NCBI RefSeq assembly: GCF_020819595.1
Contig: NZ_JAJHNP010000020.1
Span: 1-64,000, forward strand
Source of the DNA: Streptomyces barringtoniae
GTDB taxonomy: Bacteria; Actinomycetota; Actinomycetes; Streptomycetales; Streptomycetaceae
DNA length: 64,000 bases
Direction: 5' to 3'
This document shows, one piece after another, positions 31,226 through 39,469 of this stretch. The translations under genes and the position numbers were made by a program. Numbering within the stretch: position 1 is the first letter of the stretch; every line of letters starts with the position of its first letter. The notes beneath the pieces are model-generated. The model saw only the letters and a program-made list of their open reading frames with translations. It did no database searches and had not been told where the DNA came from.

Positions 31226-32845
31226 TCAGTGCGCTCCGGTGCCGGTCAGGGACCGCACCTCCAGTTCGGCGTACTTGCCGGCGTCCGGGACCTCCTTGGA
31301 GAGCAGGGTGCCCACGACGCCGAGCAGGAATCCGACCGGGATGGAGATGATGCCGGGATTCTCCAGCGGGAACCAGTGGAAGTCGACGTCGGGGAACATC
31401 GAGGCGGGGCTGCCGGAGACCACCGGGGAGAACAGCACCAGGCCGACCGCGGTGACCAGGCCGCCGTAGATCGACCACAGGGCGCCCGAGGTGGTGAACC
31501 GCTTCCAGAACAGGCTGTAGAGGATGGTCGGCAGGTTGGCGGAGGCCGCGACCGCGAAGGCGAGGGCGACCAGGCCGGCCACGTTCAGGTCGCGGGCCAG
31601 GGCGCCGAGGACGATCGAGACCGCGCCGATGCCGACGCTGGCCCAGCGGGCCGCGCCGACCTCCTGTTTCTCGGTGGCCTGCCCCCTCTTGATGACGTTG
31701 GCGTAGATGTCGTGGGCGAAGGAGGACGACGAGGCCAGGGTGAGGCCCGCGACGACCGCCAGGATGGTCGCGAAGGCGACGGCCGAGATGGTGGCGAGCA
31801 GGATCGCGCCCCAGTCGGAGTGGACGCCGCCCAGATGCAGCGCCAGGAGGGGTGCCGCGGTGTTGCCCGCCTTGTTGGAGGCGATGATCTCGTCGGGTTT
31901 GATCAGCGCGGCGGCGCCGAAGCCCAGGGCGAGGGTCATCAGGTAGAAGGCGCCGATCAGGCCGATCGCCCAGATGACCGACTTCCGGGCGGCCTTTGCG
32001 CTCGGGACGGTGTAGAAGCGGATCAGGATGTGCGGCAGGCCCGCGGTGCCCAGGACCAGGGCGATGCCGAGCGAGATGAAGTCCAGCTTGGTGGTGCCGG
32101 TGGCGCCGTACTTCAGGCCCGGCTCCAGGAACGCCGAGCCCTTGCCGCTGTTGTCGGCGGCCCGGCCGAGCAGATCGGAGATGTTGAAGTGGAACTTCAG
32201 CAGGACCAGGAAGGTCAGCAGCAGGGCGCCGGCGATCAGCAGGACCGCCTTGACCATCTGGACCCAGGTGGTGCCCTTCATGCCGCCGATGGTGACGTAC
32301 ACGATCATCAGGATGCCCACCAGGGCGACGATGCCGATCTTGCCGCCGTCGCTGGTGATGCCGAGCAGGAGCGAGACGAGGACGCCCGCGCCCGCCATCT
32401 GGGCCAGCAGGTAGAAGATCGAGACCACGATCGTGGAGGTGCCGGCGGCCGTGCGGACCGGGCGCTGGCGCATGCGGTAGGCCAGCACGTCGCCCATGGT
32501 GTAGCGGCCGGAGTTGCGCAGGGGTTCGGCGACCAGGAGCAGGGCTACGAGCCAGGCGACGAGGAAACCGATGGAGTACAGGAAGCCGTCGTAGCCGAAC
32601 AGGGCGATGGCGCCGGCGATGCCGAGGAAGGACGCGGCGGACATGTAGTCGCCGGAGACGGCGAGGCCGTTCTGGAAGCCGGTGAACTGGCGTCCGCCGG
32701 CATAGAAGTCGGCGGCGTTCTTCGTCTGGCGGCCCGCACGGACGGTGATGACGAGGGTCGCGGCGACGAACACCGCGAACAGGGTGGTGATCAGCGTCCG
32801 GTGGTCGCTCGCCTCGCCTGCGGCCAGGGTGATCGCGGGGCTCAT
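31226..32845 (-). CDS. Sodium:solute symporter, cation/acetate type
   Basis: This 539-residue SSS-family transporter has about 13 helices and resembles ActP/MctC acetate and short-chain monocarboxylate symporters. Signatures are FYAGGRQFTGFQNGLAVSGD near residue 47, MAAFSFLGI-like MSAASFLGIAGAIALFGYDG, the family core LLAQMAGAGVLVSLLLG, and SSSSFAHDIYANVIKRG. Its ATG overlaps the stop of a DUF485 gene (ATGA), the usual two-subunit arrangement. Acetate uptake is an inference from family and context. Confidence 0.92.
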   Translation of the reverse strand: MSPAITLAAGEASDHRTLITTLFAVFVAATLVITVRAGRQTKNAADFYAGGRQFTGFQNGLAVSGDYMSAASFLGIAGAIALFGYDGFLYSIGFLVAWLVALLLVAEPLRNSGRYTMGDVLAYRMRQRPVRTAAGTSTIVVSIFYLLAQMAGAGVLVSLLLGITSDGGKIGIVALVGILMIVYVTIGGMKGTTWVQMVKAVLLIAGALLLTFLVLLKFHFNISDLLGRAADNSGKGSAFLEPGLKYGATGTTKLDFISLGIALVLGTAGLPHILIRFYTVPSAKAARKSVIWAIGLIGAFYLMTLALGFGAAALIKPDEIIASNKAGNTAAPLLALHLGGVHSDWGAILLATISAVAFATILAVVAGLTLASSSSFAHDIYANVIKRGQATEKQEVGAARWASVGIGAVSIVLGALARDLNVAGLVALAFAVAASANLPTILYSLFWKRFTTSGALWSIYGGLVTAVGLVLFSPVVSGSPASMFPDVDFHWFPLENPGIISIPVGFLLGVVGTLLSKEVPDAGKYAELEVRSLTGTGAH

Positions 32846-33198
32846 GCGCCGCCCTCCATCCGGGACTTGATGGCCTCCGCCTTGGGGTCGAGCTTCGCGG
32901 CGGCGTGCCGTGCGTACCACCAGGCGATGAGGAAGGTGGTGAGGAACTGGGCGAGGCCCAGGACGAGGGCGACGTTGACGTTGCCCGCCACCTTGGTGCC
33001 CATGAAGCCGCCCGCGTAGTTGGACAGCAGCACGTACAGCAGGTACCAGGCGGTGAAGGCGACCGCCAGCGGGAAGGCGAACGAGCGGTGGGCGCGGCGC
33101 AGTTCACCGAACTCCGCGCTCTGCTGCACCTCGGCGAACTCCTCGGTGGTGGGAAGTGGGGCCCCCGGTGTGGCGGGGGGTGGTGTCTCGGTGGCCAC
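32842..33198 (-). CDS. DUF485 membrane protein, symporter partner
   Basis: This 118-residue protein has two helices (FAFPLAVAFTAWYLLYVLLS and VALVLGLAQFLTTFLIAWWY). The conserved DUF485 residues SAEFGELRRAHRSFAF precede helix 1. DUF485 proteins are encoded next to acetate-type symporters and probably help assembly or regulation. GAGGAGA supports the GTG at 33198. It overlaps the symporter gene by 4 nt. Confidence 0.93.
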   Translation of the reverse strand: MATETPPPATPGAPLPTTEEFAEVQQSAEFGELRRAHRSFAFPLAVAFTAWYLLYVLLSNYAGGFMGTKVAGNVNVALVLGLAQFLTTFLIAWWYARHAAAKLDPKAEAIKSRMEGGA

Positions 33199-33319
33199 GG
33201 AGTCTCCTCGCGTTGCGGAAGCGATGACGAACGGGGGCTCGATGGTGCTGGCGCTCCCTGCCCAAGGTCCACGGCGCCACGCGAAGACCGGTTCAAGTCC
33301 TATGAGTTGTTTCGCAAGC

Positions 33320-33345
33320 TGTCTTGTCGAGCCATTGCCAAGACA
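33320..33345. promoter_or_regulatory. Inverted repeat in the symporter-protease promoter region
   Basis: TGTCTTG (33320-33326) and CAAGACA (33339-33345) form a perfect 7-bp inverted repeat with a 12-nt spacer. It lies between the divergent DUF485 and subtilisin genes and is an operator candidate only. Confidence 0.4.
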
Positions 33346-33457
33346 TTGCTGTGCGGTGGGTCGTGGGGTTAGCTTCTGCCTGCACCACGCGCCATGCACC
33401 TGCCCGAGCACCATCTGTGTCTCGGGCGGTTTCGTATCCGGATGAAGTGGAGATCCC

Positions 33458-34990
33458 ATGGTTCATCTGCGTTCCAGACGCCGGCTCGCGCTCGCCGTGC
33501 CCGTCGTGCTGTCGCTGACCGCCTCGCTCGGCCTGCTGCCGGCGGCGGCCTCCGCGGCTCCCGGCACGGCCCGGGAGGTGCGGGCGGCGGACGACGGACC
33601 GAACCTCGCGTACGTGGTCAACACCCGTACGGATCACCGCACGATCGAGTCCGTGCAGCGGGAGATCGTCCGCAACGGCGGCTCGGTGGTGGCCAGTTAC
33701 GACAGGATCGGTGTGATCGTCGTCCACTCCGCGACGGCGGACTTCGCCGCGCGGATGCGTGCGGTGCGCGGGGTGGACTCGGCGGGCGCGACGCGTACCG
33801 CGCCGCTGAGTGCCGCGGGGACGACCGACGAGGGTGCGGCGCAGGTCCTGTCGAAGGCGGAGGCCGCCCAGCTCGCCCGGGCCGCGGCCCCGGGCGAGGA
33901 GCCGCTCGAGGCGGACCAGTGGGACCTGCGGGCGATCGGCGCCGACCGGGCCGCGCGGATCAACCCGGGCAGCAGGAGCGTGACCGTCGGTGTCATAGAC
34001 ACGGGCGTGGACGACACCCACCCGGACATAGCCCCGAACTTCTCCGCCTCCCAGTCGGCGAACTGCGTGAGCGGCAAAGCGGACACGACGTACGGCGCGT
34101 GGCGCCCGGCGGACGCCGGCCACTACCACGGCACCCATGTGGCCGGTGAGATAGCCGCGGCCCGCAACGGCACAGGCGTGGCCGGTGTGGCGCCGGGCGT
34201 GAGGGTCGCGAGCATCACGGTGGCCCAGCCGGACTCGACGCAGCTGTTCTACCCGGAGAGCGTGGTCTGCGCCTTCGTGTTCGCCGCCGACCACGGCATC
34301 CAGATCACCAACAACAGCTACTACGTTGATCCGTGGCTGTACAACTGCATGGACGATCCGGATCAACGGGCCATCGTTGACGCGGTCAACAGGGCCCAGA
34401 TGTATGCACAGCGCAAGGGCACGCTCAATGTGGCCTCCGCGGGCAACTCCAACGACGACCTGGACGCGCACGCGCTCGTGGACGACTCCAGCCCCGACGA
34501 CTCGACTGCCACGACCCGCACGGTCGACCCGCACGAGTGCTTCGACGTGCCGACCCAGCTGCCCGGTGTGGTGACCGTGAGCGCGGTGGGCGTGAAGGGC
34601 GCCAAGTCGTACTACTCCAGCTACGGCCAGGGCGTGATCGACGTGGCGGGGCCGGGCGGCGACAAGTACCAGATCCCGGACACGCCGTCGAAGAACGGCC
34701 GCATCCTGTCCACGCTGCCGAACGACCAGTACGGCTTCCTCCAGGGCACCTCGATGGCCTCCCCGCACGTGGCCGCGGTGGCCGCGCTGCTGAAGTCGGC
34801 GCATCCGAACGCCACTCCGGCCCAGCTGCAGGCCCTGCTGAAGGCCGAGGCGGACAACCCGGGCTGCCCGAGCGGTCCGTACGACGGCGACGGTGACGGG
34901 GTCGTGGACGCGACCTGCGTCGGCGGCAAGCGCGTCAACGGCTTCTACGGCTTCGGCACGGTGGACGCGCTGGCCGCGGTGACCAAGTAG
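33458..34990 (+). CDS. Secreted S8 (subtilisin-like) serine protease
   Basis: This 510-residue exported protease has a signal peptide (RRLALAVPVVLSLTASLGLL), an inhibitor-like propeptide (about 50-150, containing EIVRNGGSVVASYDRIGVIV), and the S8 domain. The catalytic triad is visible: Asp in VIDTGVDDTHPD, His in HYHGTHVAGEIA and Ser in GTSMASPHVAAVA. Six Cys in the mature domain could form disulfides (such as NCVSGK, YNCMDD and HECFDV). It probably degrades extracellular protein for nutrition or development. Confidence 0.96.
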   Translation: MVHLRSRRRLALAVPVVLSLTASLGLLPAAASAAPGTAREVRAADDGPNLAYVVNTRTDHRTIESVQREIVRNGGSVVASYDRIGVIVVHSATADFAARMRAVRGVDSAGATRTAPLSAAGTTDEGAAQVLSKAEAAQLARAAAPGEEPLEADQWDLRAIGADRAARINPGSRSVTVGVIDTGVDDTHPDIAPNFSASQSANCVSGKADTTYGAWRPADAGHYHGTHVAGEIAAARNGTGVAGVAPGVRVASITVAQPDSTQLFYPESVVCAFVFAADHGIQITNNSYYVDPWLYNCMDDPDQRAIVDAVNRAQMYAQRKGTLNVASAGNSNDDLDAHALVDDSSPDDSTATTRTVDPHECFDVPTQLPGVVTVSAVGVKGAKSYYSSYGQGVIDVAGPGGDKYQIPDTPSKNGRILSTLPNDQYGFLQGTSMASPHVAAVAALLKSAHPNATPAQLQALLKAEADNPGCPSGPYDGDGDGVVDATCVGGKRVNGFYGFGTVDALAAVTK

Positions 34991-35004
34991 GGCCGGGCCG
35001 GTCC

Positions 35005-35020
35005 CTGAATCTTGATTCAG
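35005..35020. promoter_or_regulatory. 16-bp palindrome upstream of the CoA-transferase gene
   Basis: CTGAATCTTGATTCAG is a perfect 7-bp inverted repeat with a 2-nt spacer. It begins 14 nt after the protease stop and 37 nt before the CoA-transferase ATG, an operator-like position. Confidence 0.6.
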
Positions 35021-35025
35021 TCAAT

Positions 35026-35040
35026 ACTGCATAGTGCAGT
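35026..35040. promoter_or_regulatory. 15-bp palindrome adjacent to the CoA-transferase ATG
   Basis: ACTGCATAGTGCAGT is a perfect 6-bp inverted repeat with a 3-nt spacer. It ends one base before the ATG at 35042. A bound repressor here would cover the transcription or translation start. Confidence 0.6.
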
Positions 35041-35041
35041 C

Positions 35042-36418
35042 ATGACTGCTATCAAGTTCGCTTGGTCCGCGCTGGGCGGCGACCCCGCCCACCTCGCGCG
35101 GCTCACCACCGTGGTGCGGGAGGGCGTGCTCGAGGCGCGCCTTCCCGTACGGGAGCTCGCCCGTGCCTGCGTCGGCGCCTGTGCGCTGGCCGCCGCGGAG
35201 CTGGCGGCGCGTCGGGCCGGACTCGCCGAGGTGCCCGGCGTCCGGGTCGACGACGGCGCGGTCGCCGCCGCGTTCCACAGCGAGCGCCTGCTCCGGGTGG
35301 ACGGGCGCACGCCCGTCACCTTCGCACCCCTGTCGCGGTTCTGGCGGACGGCCGACGGCCGGGTGCGCACCCACGCCAACTACCCGCACCACCGGGCCCG
35401 GTTGCTCGGCGCGCTGGGCCTGCCGCAGGACGCCTCGGCGGAGGCGGTGGCCGACCGCATCGCCGAGCGCCCCGCGCTGGACGTCGAGGAGGCGGTCTAC
35501 GGCGCCGGCGGCCTCGCGGTGGCCCTGCGCAGCCCGAAGGAGTGGGCGGCCACCGAGCAGGCCGCCGAGGTGGCCGCACGCCCGCTGGTCGAACGCGAAC
35601 GCCTCGGTTCCACGCACGCGCGCGTGCTCACGCCGCTCGACCCCGCCGCCGCTGCCCTGCTGCCCGCCGCCGGGCTGCGCGTGCTGGACCTGACCCGGGT
35701 CCTGGCCGGCCCGGTCGCCACCCGCACCCTCGCCCTGCTCGGCGCGGACGTACTCCGCGTGGACGCCCCCTGGCTGCCCGAACTCCCCGACCAGCAGGCC
35801 GACACGGGTTTCGGCAAGCGGTCGGCGACGCTCGATCTCACCGCCGACCGCGACACCTTCGAGGAGCTGCTGGCCGCGGCCGACGTCGTCGTCACCGGCT
35901 ATCGGCCGGGCGCCCTCGACCGGTTCGGGCTCGCGCCGGAGGCGCTGTTCGCGCGCAGGCCCGCACTGGTCGTGGCACAGGTGTCGGCGTGGGGCGCGTA
36001 CGGCCCCTGGGGCCGGCGGCGTGGATTCGACAGCCTGGTGCAGGTCGCGACCGGCATCGCCGCCACCGAGGGCTCGGCCGAGGAGCCCGGCGCGCTGCCC
36101 GCGCAGGCGCTGGACCACGGTACCGGCTACCTCCTGGCGGCGGCCGTACTGCGAGCGCTGACCGAGCAGTCGTACGACGGGGGCGGCCGCCTCGTGCGGC
36201 TGGCGCTGGCCCGGACCGCGCGCTGGCTGACCGACGGGATCCGGCCGACCGCGGCCACGGGTGCGCCGTACGAGGGCCCGGACGCCTGGCTGGCCGAGAC
36301 GGACGGCCCGCTCGGCCGGCTGCGGCACGCGCTGCCGCCGGTGTCCTTCGCGGGCGGCCCCGGCGACTGGGCGCGGCCTCCGGTGCCGTGGGGGTCGGAC
36401 AGTGCCCGCTGGCGGTGA
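35042..36418 (+). CDS. CaiB/BaiF family CoA-transferase
   Basis: This 458-residue class III CoA-transferase has its core at about residues 210-330. LRVLDLTRVLAGPVATRTLALLGADVLRVD is interrupted in no conserved position, and the catalytic Asp region (LDLTADRDTFEELLAAADVVV) and GYRPGALDRFGL follow. The first 200 residues are an unusual Ala/Arg/Glu-rich N-terminal region longer than in most members. The acyl substrate is unknown. There is no ribosome site before the ATG, so the transcript may be leaderless. Two palindromes sit immediately upstream. Confidence 0.87.
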   Translation: MTAIKFAWSALGGDPAHLARLTTVVREGVLEARLPVRELARACVGACALAAAELAARRAGLAEVPGVRVDDGAVAAAFHSERLLRVDGRTPVTFAPLSRFWRTADGRVRTHANYPHHRARLLGALGLPQDASAEAVADRIAERPALDVEEAVYGAGGLAVALRSPKEWAATEQAAEVAARPLVERERLGSTHARVLTPLDPAAAALLPAAGLRVLDLTRVLAGPVATRTLALLGADVLRVDAPWLPELPDQQADTGFGKRSATLDLTADRDTFEELLAAADVVVTGYRPGALDRFGLAPEALFARRPALVVAQVSAWGAYGPWGRRRGFDSLVQVATGIAATEGSAEEPGALPAQALDHGTGYLLAAAVLRALTEQSYDGGGRLVRLALARTARWLTDGIRPTAATGAPYEGPDAWLAETDGPLGRLRHALPPVSFAGGPGDWARPPVPWGSDSARWR

Positions 36419-36540
36419 GCGCGCGGCCGGAAGCAGGTGGGCGCACCGGCGGCCGGAAGCGTATGTATGCGTGGAATTCCGTACTGCCAGTTGTTTTCCG
36501 GGACTTGCCCGGTTCTGCGGCGACTGGCGAAGATCACAGG

Positions 36541-37551
36541 GTGAGCTCGACACGACCGACCGCCGAGGCGACCGGCGAGGAGGGCCCCGCCCGGCGGTCC
36601 GGCACCGGCCGGGCCGTCGCCCTGCTGGCCCTGGTGGCGCTGGGCGCCCTGATCCCGCTACTCGGGCCGTCGGCGGCGCTGCACGGCACCGGGGAGGCCG
36701 CCGCGCCGGGGGTCGGCGGCATCGGGCTGCTGCGCGCCGTGCTGTTCGCCGGCCTGAGCGTGCCCCTAGGCGAGCTGTTCGTGCACCGGCTCGCCCGGCG
36801 TCTGCCCGGTGTCCCGCCCGAACGGCCCCGCAGCTGGGCGCCGTTGGCCACCGCCGCCGGTTTCGTCGCCGCGCTGGCGCTCGCCTCGGTGGTGTCCGCG
36901 GGCAATCTGGTCCCGCACGGTCTCGGCCAGATCGACGTCGGCGGCCTGTACGGCTCCCGCGACGGCCGGCTGGCCCTGCTGGAGGTCAACGCCTTTCTGC
37001 TGGCGGTCCTGTGCGCGTTCCTGCGCCGTCCGGCGGCCCAGGTGTGGCCGCTGGCCGCGGTGGTGGTCGCGGAGGCGCTGCGCGCCCACCCCGCGACCGA
37101 GCAGAGTCCGCTGACCGGCTCGGGCCTGACGCTGGTGCACCTGACGTGCGCGGCGCTGTGGACCGGCGGTCTGCTGCACGCCCTGCGGCTGGTCGGGCTG
37201 TGGCGCGGCGATCCGGCCGGGGCCGCGCTGCTCGGCCGTTACGCGCGCGTGGCGGCCGGCCTGCTCGCCGCCGTCACCACCACGGGCGTGTGCAGTTCGC
37301 TGCGCCGCATGCCGCCGGCCACGGTCCTGAACCAGCTGACGACGACGGCGTACGGACGCACCCTGCTGGCCAAGGTGATCCTGGTCGCCGCCGTCGTGCT
37401 GCTCGCCCTGTGGGCGCGGATCCGGCTGCGCCGTGCCGCCGACCCGCTGACCGCGTGCGCGCCCGCGCGGGCCGAGGTGATCGCCCTGGGCGCGGTCGTC
37501 GCGGTCTCGGGCCTGCTCACGGCGCTGCCGCTGCCGATCCGCTGGACCTGA
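36541..37551 (+). CDS. CopD-domain membrane protein
   Basis: This 336-residue integral membrane protein has about eight helices. It carries the CopD copper-resistance pattern: VHLTCAALWTGGLLHALRLV near residue 200 with conserved His and Trp, and LTTTAYGRTLLAKVILVAAV near 270. Family members are thought to move copper across the membrane or to accompany CopC. No copC lies in the window. The GTG at 36541 is chosen from the start of the hydrophobic region; the ribosome site is weak. Confidence 0.82.
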   Translation: MSSTRPTAEATGEEGPARRSGTGRAVALLALVALGALIPLLGPSAALHGTGEAAAPGVGGIGLLRAVLFAGLSVPLGELFVHRLARRLPGVPPERPRSWAPLATAAGFVAALALASVVSAGNLVPHGLGQIDVGGLYGSRDGRLALLEVNAFLLAVLCAFLRRPAAQVWPLAAVVVAEALRAHPATEQSPLTGSGLTLVHLTCAALWTGGLLHALRLVGLWRGDPAGAALLGRYARVAAGLLAAVTTTGVCSSLRRMPPATVLNQLTTTAYGRTLLAKVILVAAVVLLALWARIRLRRAADPLTACAPARAEVIALGAVVAVSGLLTALPLPIRWT

Positions 37552-37555
37552 CTCG

Positions 37556-38605
37556 TCACCGGTCGTTGGTGACCAGGACCTTGAGGGCGATGCGCTCGTC
37601 CATCGCCTTGTAGCCCTCCGGCACGCCCTGGATGTCCACCGTCATGTCGAACACCGGCGAGGGGTCGATCGTGCCGTCGAGCACGTCGGGGAGCAGGTCC
37701 GGGATGTAGGCGCGGACCGGGGCGACGCCGCCGCGCAGCGCGATGTTCCGGTCGAACATGACGCCGAGGTCGAGGCCGGTGCCGCTGCCGTGCGGCACGC
37801 CCACGAAACCGATCGCGCCACCGTCGCGGGTGATGTTGACGGCCGTCCGCATGGACTGCTCGGTGCCGACGGCCTCCACCACGGCGTGCGCGCCCTGGCC
37901 GCGGGTGAGCTCACGGACGGCCTCCACGGCCGCGTCCCCGCGCACGGCGACGACGTCGGTGGCCCCGAAGCGGCGCGCGATGTCGGTACGGGCCTCGTGC
38001 CGGCCGAGCGCGATGATCCGCTCGGCGCCCAGCCGCTTGGCGGCCAGCACCGCGCACAGGCCGACCGCGCCGTCGCCGACGACGGCGACCGTGGCGCCGG
38101 GGCGGGCGCCCGCGCCGAGGGCGGCGTGGTGGCCGGTGCCGAGGACGTCGGAGAGGGTCAGCAGGGCGGACAGCAGGTGGTCGTCGGAGGCCGCGTCCTT
38201 GGGCAGCTGGACGAGGGTGCCGTCGGCGAACGGCACGCGCACGGCCTCGCCCTGGCCGCCGTCGTAGCCGACGGAGCCCCAGAAACCGCCGTGCTCGCAG
38301 GACGTCGTCAGGCCCTCGCGGCAGTAGTCGCAGACGCCGTCGGACCACATGAACGGCGCAACCACCAGGTCACCGCGCCGGACGGTGCTCACCTCGGAGC
38401 CGGTCTCCTCCACGATCCCGAGGAACTCGTGTCCGATGCGCTGCCCCGGCTGCCGGGCCGCCTCGCCCCGGTACGCCCACAGGTCGCTGCCGCAGATGCA
38501 GGCCCGCAGCACCCGCACCACGGCGTCGGTGGGCAGCTGCACCACGGGCTCGGGGACTTCCTCCACACGCATGTCGAACGGGGCGTGGATGGTGGTGGCG
38601 CGCAT
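37556..38605 (-). CDS. Zinc-dependent alcohol dehydrogenase family protein
   Basis: This 349-residue medium-chain dehydrogenase shows the catalytic-zinc residues in ACICGSDLWAYRG and RIGHEFLGIVEE. A partial structural-zinc site has three Cys (GVCDYCREGLTTSCEHG); the fourth is missing. The NAD(P) motif is VAVVGDGAVGLCAV. The sequence resembles the threonine/alcohol dehydrogenase-like branch with the terminal GYKAMDERIALKVLV pattern. The substrate is unknown. AAGGA precedes the ATG at 38605. It is convergent with the CopD gene (4-bp gap). Confidence 0.92.
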   Translation of the reverse strand: MRATTIHAPFDMRVEEVPEPVVQLPTDAVVRVLRACICGSDLWAYRGEAARQPGQRIGHEFLGIVEETGSEVSTVRRGDLVVAPFMWSDGVCDYCREGLTTSCEHGGFWGSVGYDGGQGEAVRVPFADGTLVQLPKDAASDDHLLSALLTLSDVLGTGHHAALGAGARPGATVAVVGDGAVGLCAVLAAKRLGAERIIALGRHEARTDIARRFGATDVVAVRGDAAVEAVRELTRGQGAHAVVEAVGTEQSMRTAVNITRDGGAIGFVGVPHGSGTGLDLGVMFDRNIALRGGVAPVRAYIPDLLPDVLDGTIDPSPVFDMTVDIQGVPEGYKAMDERIALKVLVTNDR

Positions 38606-38719
38606 GGCGAGGGTCCTTCTCGTGCGGGTCGGTGCGGGGCGCTCAGGGGGTGGTCGAGCGCACCTCACGGTACGCCGTCACCGGCCCGGCCTGTGCGCCC
38701 AGGGTGCCCGGCCCGCGCG

Positions 38720-39430
38720 TCAGACGCCCGCCGCGCCCAGCAGGCTGCCCGCCGCGTAGGTGACCCCCATCGCGAGCGCCCCGCCCACCACGTTGCGCAG
38801 CACCGCGCGTTTCGGGTCGGCCGCGCCGAGCCGGGCGCTCTTCCAGCCGGTGAGGACGAGCGCGGCCAGGACGGAGACGACCGTCACACCCAGCCGCCAG
38901 CCGGCCGGGGGCAGGACGATGGCCAGCAGCGGCAGCAGCGCGCCCACCGTGAAGGCGAGGAAGCTCGCCCAGGCCGCGTGCCAGGGGTTGGTGAGGTCCT
39001 CCGGGTCGATACCGAGCTCCACGCGCGCGTGGGCCTTGAGCGGGTCCCGCGCGGTGAGCTGCTCGGCGGCCTCCCGGGCCACCTGGTGGGACAGTCCGCG
39101 TTCCTCCAGCAGCGTGGTCAGCTCCCGCAGCTCGGCCTCCGGCTGCTCGCGCAGTTCCCGTTTCTCCACGGCCAGCGCGGCCATCTCGGAGTCGCGCTGG
39201 GTGGAGACGGAGACGTACTCGCCGGCGGCCATGGACATCGACCCGGCGAGCAGGCCGGCCAGTCCGGCGGTGAGCAGGGCGGACCGGCTCTGGGTCGCAC
39301 CGGCCACGCCGACGACGATGCCCGCGGTGGAGACGATGCCGTCGTTCGCGCCGAGCACGGCGGCCCGCAGCCAGTTCAGCCGCGAGCCGAGCGCGCCCCC
39401 GTGGGCCTCTTCGTGGGTGGGTTCCGTCAC
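38720..39430 (-). CDS. VIT1/CCC1 family iron/manganese transporter
   Basis: This 236-residue membrane protein belongs to the vacuolar iron transporter family. Helix 1 (RAAVLGANDGIVSTAGIVVG) and helix 2 (GLAGLLAGSMSMAAGEYVSV) carry the hallmark Asp, Met, Glu and Tyr. A charged cytoplasmic domain (EKRELREQPEAELRELTTLL, about 90-140) binds metal in homologues. Three C-terminal helices follow. It probably exports or sequesters Fe2+/Mn2+. It starts at GTG 39430. Confidence 0.94.
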   Translation of the reverse strand: MTEPTHEEAHGGALGSRLNWLRAAVLGANDGIVSTAGIVVGVAGATQSRSALLTAGLAGLLAGSMSMAAGEYVSVSTQRDSEMAALAVEKRELREQPEAELRELTTLLEERGLSHQVAREAAEQLTARDPLKAHARVELGIDPEDLTNPWHAAWASFLAFTVGALLPLLAIVLPPAGWRLGVTVVSVLAALVLTGWKSARLGAADPKRAVLRNVVGGALAMGVTYAAGSLLGAAGV

Positions 39431-39469
39431 AGCAGGGAGGATCGCACTCCCGGGGCTGCCACCTCCACC

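Noticed and set aside
33280..33310. GGTTCAAGTCC sequence resembling a tRNA T-loop before the protease
   Set aside because: The flanking bases do not pair and no other tRNA arm is present. It is a chance match.
35062..37551. Long open frame joining the CoA-transferase region to the CopD protein
   Set aside because: The first two-thirds are the +2 frame of the CoA-transferase gene. The real CopD gene starts at the GTG at 36541.
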